From Epinephelus fuscoguttatus (Eukaryota > Chordata > Actinopteri > Perciformes > Serranidae): a stretch of DNA of 64,000 nucleotides. A model generated the notes under the pieces. It searched no databases, had not been told where the DNA came from, and saw only the letters and a program-made list of their open reading frames with translations. The position numbers and the translations under genes were made by a program. The stretch is taken from positions 18,043,379 through 18,107,378 of the forward strand of contig NC_064771.1 in the NCBI RefSeq assembly GCF_011397635.1, read 5' to 3'. This document shows positions 1 to 23,473 of the stretch, one piece after another. Position 1 is the first letter of the stretch. Each line of letters starts with the position of its first letter.

Positions 1-285
1 TGGGCCCAGAACGACTCTCAGGAGGCGCCCAGGAGGCATCCTGATCAGATGCCCGAACCACCTCAACTGACCCCTTTCGACGCGCAGGAGCAGCGGTTCT
101 GCTCCGAGCTCCCTCCGGATGTCCAAGCACCTTACCCTTTCTCTAAGGCCAGTCCAGACACCCCACAGAGGAGACACATTTAAGCCACTTCTATTTTTGA
201 TCTCATTCTTTGGGTCACTACCCAGAGCCCATGACCATAGGTGAAGGTTGGGACGTAGACGGACCAGTAAATGGGAAGCTTTGCT
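1..285 (-). mobile_element. Decayed LINE (non-LTR retrotransposon) fragment, reverse-transcriptase C-terminus
   Basis: Read on the minus strand, this stretch encodes the C-terminal part of a fish LINE reverse transcriptase. Recognisable pieces are VPTFTYGHGLWVVTQ, then after an in-frame stop and a one-base shift LRVERGQLRWFGHLIRMP and PPGRLL. The copy is broken: a stop follows the EVA triplet near position 181, and a single-base deletion near 150 changes frame. It runs off the left edge of the window, so its full length cannot be seen. The clade is not certain from memory; the YGHELW and RWxGHLxRMP motifs are typical of a very abundant fish family. Confidence 0.8.
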
Positions 286-858
286 CTCTGGTCCTACCAC
301 ACAAAATCCACAAAAAATAAATAAGCCCACGCATCACACAACTGCACAGTTGAATACAAAATGCAACCATTTAAACTTGTATGCCCCTCCTCAGTCCAAA
401 TAAAACACAAGTCCCTCCCCAATGCTTTAAAAATTATTTGACATGCCTCCCTCTTTGCAACCGCCCCATTTCTAATTAAGAACAGTACCCTAAAAAACGT
501 AGCTTAGTAAGAGTCTGGATTTGAAGAGCATACGATAAATCTCACCTAAGGCTTTAGCTGAAATGCATGTGTCTGAGAAGTGCTGAGCAGATGTATGGAT
601 AAATCAGACCTAGATTATACTGCACAAGTTGTGTGAGAGCTTGTAAGTGGATGCTATGATGTAGTTTTGCTGTTGTTTAAGGTGGCCCCCAATCAATCAG
701 TGTAGTAGTCACCATTTTCCGTGGAGGTATGCAAGAAAAACAAAGGTTTTGTCACAAATTCCACTTAACACGGCATGACTAACTGACTAACAAATGGTAC
801 GTTTTGTGGGTGAAGTGTTCCTTTAAATCGTATTTTGCACCACATCCCTCCCCTCCCC

Positions 859-905
<47 letters not shown>

Positions 906-1547
906 CTCACTTCGTCACCTCCTTATCAATAAACACATTGGAAAAATCACTGACACTGCTAATCTGCTTTTTAATCTTGTGACGTTATGCCACCCACAAC
1001 AACAGTGTATATGTTTAAAAGAACAATAGGTAATTTTCTCTCTTAAAAAAGGCAAAACTCAAGGTCCACCTTTTATCTTACTCCTGAGCTTTCAACTGTA
1101 TGTCACAGTCTTCCTCAGCAGACTGAATTTGCAGAGGAAGACCATGAAAGCCAACTAAGTTAAAATAGCCGTTTGTCAAATGACAGGAATTCATATTTGA
1201 GGAGTTTCACATTGCATCAACACTAATACACTATCACTAGCATCTTGTACCCATATTCATAATGCATTCATCTTATCATTGTTCCTCTATATGTTAATTT
1301 TGTATTATGGAAATAGGAAATTATGCAGATCTTTCAGTGTCCGTTTAGCTCTGAAATGCCTTACTGCCTCATCATCTTCTAAATAAAGCACTACCTTTTC
1401 GTTTCATGCGGTTTCCTTTGAGTAGGCGTACGGTTTCTCAGCTCTGTGTTACAACTTCCTGGCAAACTTAGGTCAGTTTGAAACCACCACAATCCATAAT
1501 ACGTGTTAAGTATTTATTAACTCCATTCTCTCCTGTCTGTCTTTCAG
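286..1547. other. Gap with no recognised gene; contains a (CA)n microsatellite
   Basis: No coding exon could be recognised on either strand. A (CA)n tract lies at 865-904. Because the exon at 1548 starts with a splice acceptor, part of this gap is probably intron of that gene, and its upstream exons lie either here unrecognised or left of the window. Confidence 0.5.
865..904. repeat. (CA)n microsatellite
   Basis: About 20 uninterrupted CA units, preceded by a C-rich tract. Confidence 0.95.
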
Positions 1548-1981
1548 CTGGGAAAGGCTACCACTTGAGCAAACACGTCTTGACCCCTGTGTCGGAACCT
1601 GTCGATTACAAAGACATCAGCTTCAATGACGCCCACGCGAAGATCCACAACGTCATGCGGACGACACTTGGCATCATAAAGAGGCGTTTTAGGTGTCTGA
1701 TGCAACTCGGTTTTGCCCAAGAAGGCTCTATGGACAAAAAATCAAACATTATCAAGGCGTGCTGTGTGCTGCACAACATTGCCAAGAAGTTCTCTGTCCC
1801 TCCCCCACCTGCAGCTGGTAGAATTGAGCCCCTGCATCCAGGCAAGCAGCGCTCAGCGCCCGTGGAGAGCAACCCGGAGGCCCTGTTGGCCAGACAGGAG
1901 CTCATCAATAAGTTCTTCTCCAGGGCCCCCAAAAACCAGGAGCCACAGAGTAAAGACATCACAGAGGACGAGGATGTGTGA
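1548..1981 (+). CDS. HARBI1-like (Harbinger transposase-derived) protein, terminal exon
   Basis: This is the last coding exon of a gene related to HARBI1/PIF-Harbinger transposases. A good acceptor (ctgtctttcag) precedes it. The exon reads GKGYHLSKHVLTP, then NDAHAKIHNVMRTTLGIIK, RRFRCL and IIKACCVLHNIAKK. These match the DDE_Tnp_4 C-terminal pattern (GDSGYPL.., N.AH...R..ERT.G.LK.RFRCL, ACCVLHN). At the position where active transposases carry the third catalytic acid (ERTxG), this protein appears to read RTTLG, so it is probably not a working nuclease. The tail is proline-rich, then acidic (TEDEDV-stop). No terminal inverted repeats were seen nearby, and the spliced structure suggests a domesticated host gene rather than a transposon. 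Upstream exons were not found, so the start is unknown. A poly(A) signal lies at 2136. Confidence 0.75.
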
Positions 1982-2135
1982 GCAGAGTGGGTGTGTAGGA
2001 CACTAAAGATGATCGACCTGCATAAAGGACAAACACTGGAACCAGAATCCAGCTATAATGCTAAAGTTTGACACTAATATGTAAATGTGACAGCGAACTG
2101 GGTTTTTCATAAAAACACATTCAGGTATTTTTGTT

Positions 2136-2141
2136 AATAAA
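2136..2141 (+). terminator. Poly(A) signal AATAAA for the HARBI1-like gene
   Basis: AATAAA lies 155 bases past the stop codon at 1981. Further AATAAA copies on the same strand at about 2203 and 2310 could serve as alternatives. Confidence 0.55.
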
Positions 2142-2147
2142 AAATAG

Positions 2148-2153
2148 TTTATT
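2148..2153 (-). terminator. Poly(A) signal (minus strand) for the ptprh-like gene
   Basis: TTTATT on the plus strand is AATAAA on the minus strand, 334 bases beyond the phosphatase stop codon. It sits 7 bases from the plus-strand signal of the opposing gene, so the two transcripts would overlap at their tails. Confidence 0.5.
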
Positions 2154-2486
2154 TCTTGTACAAATAGAAAATCATTCTTTTCTGCCTACATTTCTTTTTC
2201 TTAATAAACTTAATTTGAAAACATTCTGCGGTCATCTGTTCCCTCACATGATATAAGATTAACAAGAATACACATTTGGTAGATACGAGAGACAAAAGAA
2301 TGTACAAGTTAAATAAAATCTGGAGTGTTAGAATACATATATAATATTTGTAATACATGTACAGTGAATATATACGACTTCAATGTATTACGTATTTACA
2401 GTTTATAACAAAATATAGCATGTAGACATTAAGATTAGTTTGTCATTAAGTGCTTAAAGGACTGACTTGAGTGCTGCCAGTCTTCT

Positions 2487-16186
<13,700 letters not shown>

Positions 16187-16789
16187 CGTTATCACGGTTA
16201 ATTAAGCTACACGCATACTATGAACTTGTTAAATTCCTTTGTTGTCCAAAGATAACCTTCAAGATTCTATTTTCAGTATACTTCCACGGGTGTGTTGACA
16301 AAAACAGCAACACTTAAGGTTGGCAAAGAATTTCTTCGTGTCTGAGGTAACGCAGTCCAATATTAACTTTATCCCACTGATGTTGTCTTTTAATTCTTAA
16401 GCATGTCCTCCCTCTGTAACCTCTGGTCCCCTCTCATATTGGCAAGTGACTACGTAAATAGCTGCTTCTCCTTTTTGGCCTTGAACAACCACAGAGACCT
16501 TTGCCCCGCCTGTTACTTCCTTATTAACGGTTATAATGTGCTACTTGTCAAAGGTAAGTCAATCAAGTACATTTGCCTGTTTTACATGATTGGCAGTGGT
16601 AATGTCTTTATAGCTGCTGTTTGTCTGACATGACCAGTTTCATGTTTGTGACCGCCTGTGTATCTTTATGATGTGCAAATAAAAGATGACACCTTTTCTC
16701 ATAAACCCAGGCAAAACTTTTTAAATGCTGCTCAATATAAATGATATTAATTTGTTTTCCAACTCTTATTATTGTAATTATATTTTTAT

Positions 16790-16829
<40 letters not shown>

Positions 16830-18359
16830 AAAATCATTGACAAGGATCTTCAGTCTGACTGGTTTCACACAACAGTAGATTTCCTTTTGGTTTCTCTGCA
16901 CTGTCTCGCAAGGCAGTGATATTTATAGCTTCCCTGTGGTTGACATAAGGAACTGCGAAAAAACATCTCTAACACACGTTTAACAGAAGATGAAGTCATG
17001 ACAGCGTTTATGGTGTCAAATGGTGGTGCAGCCGTCAATAAAAATGCTGCTGTATCAAAGAAAACGTTGTCTGACGTTGACAACTGGGGAAACATGAGGA
17101 GGAAGTAACCTTTATAAATGATAATTTTCTTCATATTTAGGTACTACATGATATCCCACTGGAACATAATAACTGTGAGCTTCCTTATTAGATATAGAGC
17201 ATAAGTAGCGCTTGTATTGAAAATCATTTACAGTCAACATTTATGCAAACCTAATGTATTTTATGATATATGGCCCCTGTCTGCATGATTTTTCATGATA
17301 TTTAAAGATTATTTTCAGTCTAAAGTTATTGAAAAGTGCAGTTCATCAAGTTTTCACAAAAAGAATTACAACAATTTTGAATGACAATAAATAAATAAAT
17401 AAATAAATAAATAAAACCTGTAGCTCTAACATGACTAAATTTTGCAATAGTGTGGCACATTGGTCAATAGGTTTCTCAAATTACTTTCGCTTTTAACTGA
17501 AACCTTTCTACAGGCTACTATAGTACTAGTACAGAAAAAAATAACTTTGCAGTACACGTGCAAATATAGAGAAAAATGTCATCGCAAATATAAGATGATT
17601 TTGAAGAGAGAAAGGCCCAAAACCTTAGTGCAATACAAAACCATACAACTGAATGGTTATTTGAAGCACTATTGGATTCCCAGACTATCTAAAGTCTTGC
17701 TCTTACCCGGGCTGGTAGTATGTGAGGTCATTCTGTGCACCATATGTATCCTACTTAGCATTGCTATGAGCTCAACACATAATACGTTGCACTTTAAATC
17801 AGTCCTTTTCTCTTAGACTGATGGTGAGAAGCTCAACCATGACTTTGATCTCAACTGTTTCAGTTCCCTCCTGTCTGGTCCACCTTCCCAGATCCTCATT
17901 AAATTGCAGCATGCACATACCGCAACACTTGTCTCCAATTATCAACCCACACCTGCCACTACACTACTCCAGGATATCCACTGGCCTCCTGTCCACCACA
18001 GGACATTATACCCTGCCCTCTCCTCACATTTATCCACTGGCTTTTGATGCAATTAGTCATGTGTGTATGCTGATATACTTAATCGGGATCTATGTTATCA
18101 TCGTCACTCATAACTTCATTATTGTCTTGACTGATCACTGTGCAGCTCTTTGTTTTTTGTATAGAAATTTGTCATTTTAAAGTACTATGGCCCTATTTAT
18201 TCTAACTATTAAAACATTAGCTGATATAACACTGGGTTGTCTGTGCAATTTGTTTAGGTAAAACTGAACATACTGTTGAAGACTCTCACATTGTCTGACA
18301 CATGCAATGCGTCCCCAACACAGCAGGTGGCAGTAGAGATGCGCGGTGAGCATGAACAC
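16187..18359. other. Intergenic spacer between ptprh and ferritin
   Basis: No gene recognised. It holds a (TA)n tract at 16795-16826 and an (AAAT)n tract at 17386-17415. The two genes are divergent, so the ptprh promoter and any 5' untranslated exon should lie in its left part. No clear TATA box was seen there. Confidence 0.5.
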
Positions 18360-18487
18360 ACAAGCGAGCTAGCATAACTGGCTAACGTTAGCGGGGGGGG
18401 GGGTGTCTTGGTCTCTGTTGTTGTGTGAACAAGATAAAGTCAGCCACAGTTCTGGCGAAGAGGAGCAGCGACACGTTCACAGACCAA
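18360..18487 (+). promoter_or_regulatory. Probable ferritin promoter / 5' untranslated exon
   Basis: The composition changes to CpG- and GC-rich, with a G-run near 18392-18401. A strong donor (ACCAA then gtaagt) ends a candidate first exon at 18487. The coding exon at 19191 starts with an acceptor, so a separate untranslated first exon is needed and this fits. No CAGTGN hexaloop of an iron-responsive element was found between 18300 and 19193. The transcription start itself is not visible. Confidence 0.4.
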
Positions 18488-19192
18488 GTAAGTCACAAAA
18501 AGCGAATGTGGCATTAACATATAGTAGACTGCGCCAACTAAACGTTAGCCACAGTCAGGTTCAGCTAACATATCCGTGTGTTTACTGTCACTGGAAGCTA
18601 ACCTAGCTAACGTTAGCTAACGCTTGTAACCTCAGCTAGCTGTCTGCGCTAACGTGTAGCGTTGGTAGCTATTTATTTTAAGTGCTTTCAACAAACGAAC
18701 TGAAGTCGCAGCTTTTGACTTTTGTGGTAAAGTTAACGTCATCTGTACTTAAACTACTGTTATCTAATGTAACGGACGTTGGTCGACGTTCAGCTCACTA
18801 CAATAGCTGACATGACATGCTAGCATTAGCCTAACTTTCATAACACCTGACCAGTAAAGTTACAGCCCCCTTGAACTCGCTGTATTTCATGACACAGGAC
18901 GACTGGTGTTTTACTGGAGCCGTTAAACACCGGTTGCATAAAAGCTTGCCAGCAAAGGCGTGCAGGACTTTGATAAGCTCACTTCACAGGGCGAGTGAGC
19001 AAAACACTTTGTGAGCCAAGTTAGCTTGTTGAGAAAGCGAGGTAAGAAATAGTTCTTGATCGTATGCACTGTTTTGTGCTGTGAAACGGGACACCTATCT
19101 ATTCGAAGTAAAGTAAAGTAAAGGCATTGTCTAATTTAGGGTTTGTTTGCCTTTCAGTCGTATTGATTGCATTATTTTTTTATCTTCTAGAA

Positions 19193-20451
19193 ATGCAGTC
19201 TGTGGTGAAACAAAACCTCCACTCGGAGACTGAAGGAGACGTCAACAAACTCATCAACCTGAAGCTCAATGCATCCTACACTTTCCTTGCTTTGGTAGGA
19301 TTTCTTTAAGAGTATCTTTAATCCACAGCAGTATAGTCCCTGTATGACTAGCCATATTTAATATGCAGTGTATTTAAATTCTGATATTGCATTGAAAAAA
19401 AAAAAACAGTATAAAATGTGGCGGTGGGGAAAAAATGAACACAGCATTGTACAGCAATATTTTTGTGTGGCAGTTGAAAAAAGGAAAGAAATCACACTAT
19501 ATTTTATCTCAATACTCATATAGCAGCATATTTAAAATCACAATAATATTGAATCGTGACTTAATCGTGTTGTGGATCCTCTGGTGATTCCCACCCCTAA
19601 CAAATTGCCCTCTTTTCTAGGATTCTTCTTTCTTTTCACATGTCTGCACTGTGACCCCTAAATACTGTCTTTCTCTCGTCTCTTCAAGGGGATGTATTTT
19701 GACAGGGATGATATTGCCCTGCCAAAATTCTCCACTTTTTTCCTGGAGCGCTCGGTGAAAGAGAGGGAACAAGCTGAGAAGCTGCTGGAATATCAGAACA
19801 TGAGAGGAGGTCGGATTTTGCTTCAGACCATTGCCGTAAGTCCACAATGTCCTTTTTAAGGGTTAAGATTATTATATTTATTGGTACACATGTTTATGAA
19901 AGTATCAACTTTCTGTTTTAGAAACCAAGTAGAGAGGATTGGAGAGGTGGTTTGGATGCAATGTCCTTTTCCCTGGACTACCAGAAGTCCTTGAACACAT
20001 GTATCCTCGATGTGCACCGCAGAGCTGGTGTCCACTCCGACCCTCATGTAAGTCTGGCACTGTTAGATAGCTATAACTGCTACTTGTTATCAGGTTACTG
20101 TTCAGTTGTGAGATAGCTAAATATGGGAAAAACAGCCCTACCGTTGCACATTGAAAAACACGTTCAAGATTAAGCTAAAACAATATGTAAGATTTTAGGA
20201 TGTTCAGTCTATTTAATAAAACTGTCCTAATTTATTATCTATTTGACCATCTTTTTTTTAGCATTGTTTTACATCTCACTCGCTATTATCTTCCTTTGTA
20301 GATGTGTGACTTCCTGGAGCAGCACTTCCTTACCGACAGCCATGAGACCATCAAGAAGCTGGGTGATTACGTTGGCAGTCTGACCCGCATCACTGCGTCC
20401 GAGACACACGGCCCAATGGGAGAATACCTCTTTGACAAGCACACTCTGTAA
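19193..20451 (+). CDS. Ferritin subunit with degenerate ferroxidase centre
   Basis: Subunit of the iron-storage shell. Coding exons 19193-19294, 19689-19835, 19922-20047 and 20302-20451 give 174 residues, the usual ferritin length, with the classic four coding exons. Family motifs are clear: [38 protein letters not shown]. The five ferroxidase ligands of H chains (E27, E62, H65, E107, Q141) correspond here to Lys24, Glu59, Gln62, Gln104 and Ser138; only Glu59 is kept, and Y34 is Phe. The subunit should therefore not oxidise iron and may act like a mammalian L chain in mixed shells. Features such as [19 protein letters not shown] and IKKLGD lean towards L chains. There is no signal peptide, so it is cytosolic. 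The ATG follows an acceptor directly (ctag, AA, ATG). Poly(A) signal at 20878. Confidence 0.92.
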
Positions 20452-20877
20452 AGGTCACTCCAGTACAGTGAAATAAGCTCCACATTTCGAAAGATACATA
20501 GAGTCAAGAGGGCAGCAGTCCCTCACATGGTCATGGTGTATTCTTCTCCGTTTAGAAAGCTATACAATATTTTTAGAGTTTGTTACAAGCGTCTCGTGTC
20601 AATGGCAAAAAGAGACGTTCAAAGCAAAATAACAGAAAATACCTCAATTTTTTTCTTGAAAACCACACTCTGAAAAATAGCGTTCCCAATATGGTGCTAA
20701 CACTACCATTTTCCTCAGCTGTTAAAATGAGGTATTTGTTCATTTAAACTCCGTTACATCATGTGTCATTCATTCCAGTGTGTCAAGAGGTTTTAACCTT
20801 CACAAATATTTTGTAAAAATGCATATTATTTTAAGTCAAATAGATAATCTGAGATTTGGAATATCATTGAAACTTTG

Positions 20878-20883
20878 AATAAA
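20878..20883 (+). terminator. Poly(A) signal AATAAA for the ferritin gene
   Basis: AATAAA 427 bases past the stop codon, preceded by an AT-rich 3' untranslated region. Confidence 0.65.
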
Positions 20884-20899
20884 GCCAGATTATGCTGAT

Positions 20900-22539
20900 G
20901 TGTAATTTTTGTTAGTCTCTTTTTGTTCATTTTACAACTAGTTCAACGGTATGTCCAAAACAGGTATTCATCTCATCTGTCATGCAGTCTTAAAAACACT
21001 TTATGTACTTACCTGCTGCCCTTATAGAACACTGTAAAGATAACAGTGGGACTTTGCTTAGTCACTGTTGGGTGGACGCTTAATGTTTAACATGAGGCTA
21101 CCAGACAGCTTGTGGTTAAAAATGTCCATGCTGCTTTTTAGTAAATTACATGTTTCAGCCAAGATAAGATTCAGTTACAAAAGTGCGTCAACAGAGTGCA
21201 TCACAGTGGTGCTCCCTTAGTATTTAAGTTGCAGTCTTGAGACACAGCACTACATCACACCCAAAATACTGAAGGAAAATAGTTAAAGGTATACTATGCA
21301 GCATTTTCCTAAAAAACAAGGTATAGAGTCTACAGAAGTAATCCCTCTAAATCATCATTTATCCACTACAAGTGTGTGGTGGTGTATTTTTCTGTGGAGA
21401 CTCTGCCCTCCGCCTGTATTTTCTTATTTTCTGTGTATGGTATGTTAATTGGCATGTACCCGCACCACGCTCAGGTGAGGCCGGGGCTTTAATAAAGGAA
21501 GGGACCAGATACCAGACTATAAGCAGCAGGCATTCAAGAGACACAGTGTCAAAAATTAGGCCTACTTCAATTATTGCCACGGTAATCCATGTCCAAATCA
21601 AAGTAATCAAATGCTCAGTTTTTATATGTACTGCCCAAAAAAATCCCAAATAGCCTAGTTATTGGTAGTTTCTCAGACAAGGACACAAACAGTTGGCAGG
21701 ATTATAGATATACCAGCAAGATTCTTAAAAGGTCAAGTGTCTGAAATAGTTATTATTCCTGCTATTATCGCTCATTTGCGACCTGCGTGCCAACAAAGTG
21801 GCAAACTGTCGTGTTATTTTTAGCTGCACTGACTGAAAACTGAGAGGTTAAAGAAGTCTGACTTTTGTTATCTGTTCTGTTAATCAGTTCTTAGATGAAG
21901 AGAAAATACAGTGATAGAGAGCAACAGTGTCTAGTACAAAACAGGGTGTAATTAAAATGGTCTTCAGTGTTATTGTATATACTTTGAATCTAGAAGACTG
22001 CCCTCCTAGAAAAAAACATAAGTCCTGTCAATTAGCTGATGTCACGGACGACAAAAGCCACATGTTGACAAGACTCAGCGAAGTACAACAGCCCTGCAAT
22101 AACAGAATTCATTTTTGTTGTGTTAGCTTTCTCCCATTTTGTCTCCCTATGCAGCTGGGGTATTTTTCTAATAGACTGGGCTGCTGCATGCTGGATTGGA
22201 GCCACTGAGATCTCCAGATGCAGCGGTGCAAACACGTGGCAGGATGCCTGAGGATTACTGTTCACAGTGCTCTAAATACGGATGTGTGTTTTGTACAGTA
22301 AAATGGTAAGCCAAGGGATGGGAAGGATGGAGTATCCACTCTCAGTGAAAGTTGGTGGTAGATTGACGATTGACCGTGAGGAAAGCTATGCTGAGGGGAT
22401 TAGTAAGGGGCCGGGTGCACTACAATCTCTTCAATCTAATGGATGATCACAACTACCACTGCTATGCTTCACCAGTCTAATGAACAGTTGCTTCCCTTCC
22501 CCAATAAACCTTAAATTGTTCAACGTGGGAAATTTTTAA
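20900..22539. other. Intergenic spacer between ferritin and syt5
   Basis: No gene recognised. A fish repeat fragment occupies about 21285-21640; its left end aaaggtatactatgcagcat is a known fish MITE terminus, but no matching right end was found. Confidence 0.5.
21285..21640. mobile_element. Truncated fish MITE (left end only)
   Basis: It starts with ttaaaggtatactatgcagc and continues with ctctgccctccgcctgtatt, both hallmarks of a repeat seen throughout fish genomes. The expected inverted right end is absent. Confidence 0.5.
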
Positions 22540-22681
22540 CAGTGGAGTCGTGATAAAAGAAAAAATGACTGTTGCTGTTTATCCATCTTGTTCGGAGACA
22601 TACAGCAACAAATACACTTTGAACTAAAAGTTCCCCAAAAGCTCTGTGGATATCGAGGGAATTAAAGAAACAAATCAACAG
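22540..22681 (+). other. Candidate untranslated first exon of syt5
   Basis: A stretch ending CAACAG followed by a consensus donor gtaaga at 22682. The coding exon of syt5 is preceded by an acceptor (gttttgacag, exon from 23464), so an upstream non-coding exon is expected. No TATA box was identified. Assignment is by position and splice signal only. Confidence 0.3.
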
Positions 22682-23473
22682 GTAAGATAAAAATGCATAA
22701 GATTACAAACATTTATTTTTAGTATGAACTGCTGAGAAAAAGCTAGAATTCTTAAAGTCAGATTTGGTTGTGACAATACCAACTTTAAAGGACCGGTTTG
22801 CCTCTTAGCTCTTCTTTTAATATGAATGACTATCGTTTGAACAAAATCATCACCTCCTAATAAACAGCCGATAAGAGTTGCCTAGAAATGTGAACAGATG
22901 CCGTTAATGTTTTATTTTCAGTCATCATCCACGTCTTGAAAAGCATGTACGTTATAATCTAAAAATGTTAATGTTCAAACTTTTGCTCATTTCAAATACT
23001 AATATTCATGAAATTTATTAATAAAAAGATGGAGGTTATCCCTTGAGTTCCCATCCCAGAAAACACTCCAAGGGAGGAAAATTAAGGGAGAACACCAACC
23101 CCTATTTATTTAAGCTTTGGGAATCTGGGATTTTGGATTAATATTGTAGCACCACAGTTAAATCCTATTACGTGCAGAGACAGTGACGGGAGAAAAATGG
23201 GGATGGGACAAACGGGAGAGTGCAGGCGTGGGTTGTGGGGTGAGGGGGTGGGGGGTGACAGAGAATGAGAGTAACAGAGGGATTAGGGTCAGCCATGTTG
23301 AGCATCTGGCTTAGAGATGTCCTATGCTCTCCAACTGTACTGCAGCGCATGGACATAGGGATTACACAGCGCACAGTCAAAGTTGTGTTAAATCTCACTA
23401 TAGGAGCCAACATGACAGAGAATATGAAAAACCTAACAGTAACTGCACTGATTCTGCTGTTTTGACAGCTGAC

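Noticed and set aside
835-1029. Open frame with poly-(HT) over the CA repeat
   Set aside because: Microsatellite translation with no splice or family support.
17821-18180. 119-codon plus-strand open frame between ptprh and ferritin
   Set aside because: No recognisable domain, no splice context, repeat-like composition; treated as chance.
18300-19193. Iron-responsive element expected in a ferritin leader
   Set aside because: No CAGTGN loop with a C-bulge stem was found; the true transcription start is unknown, so absence is not proven.
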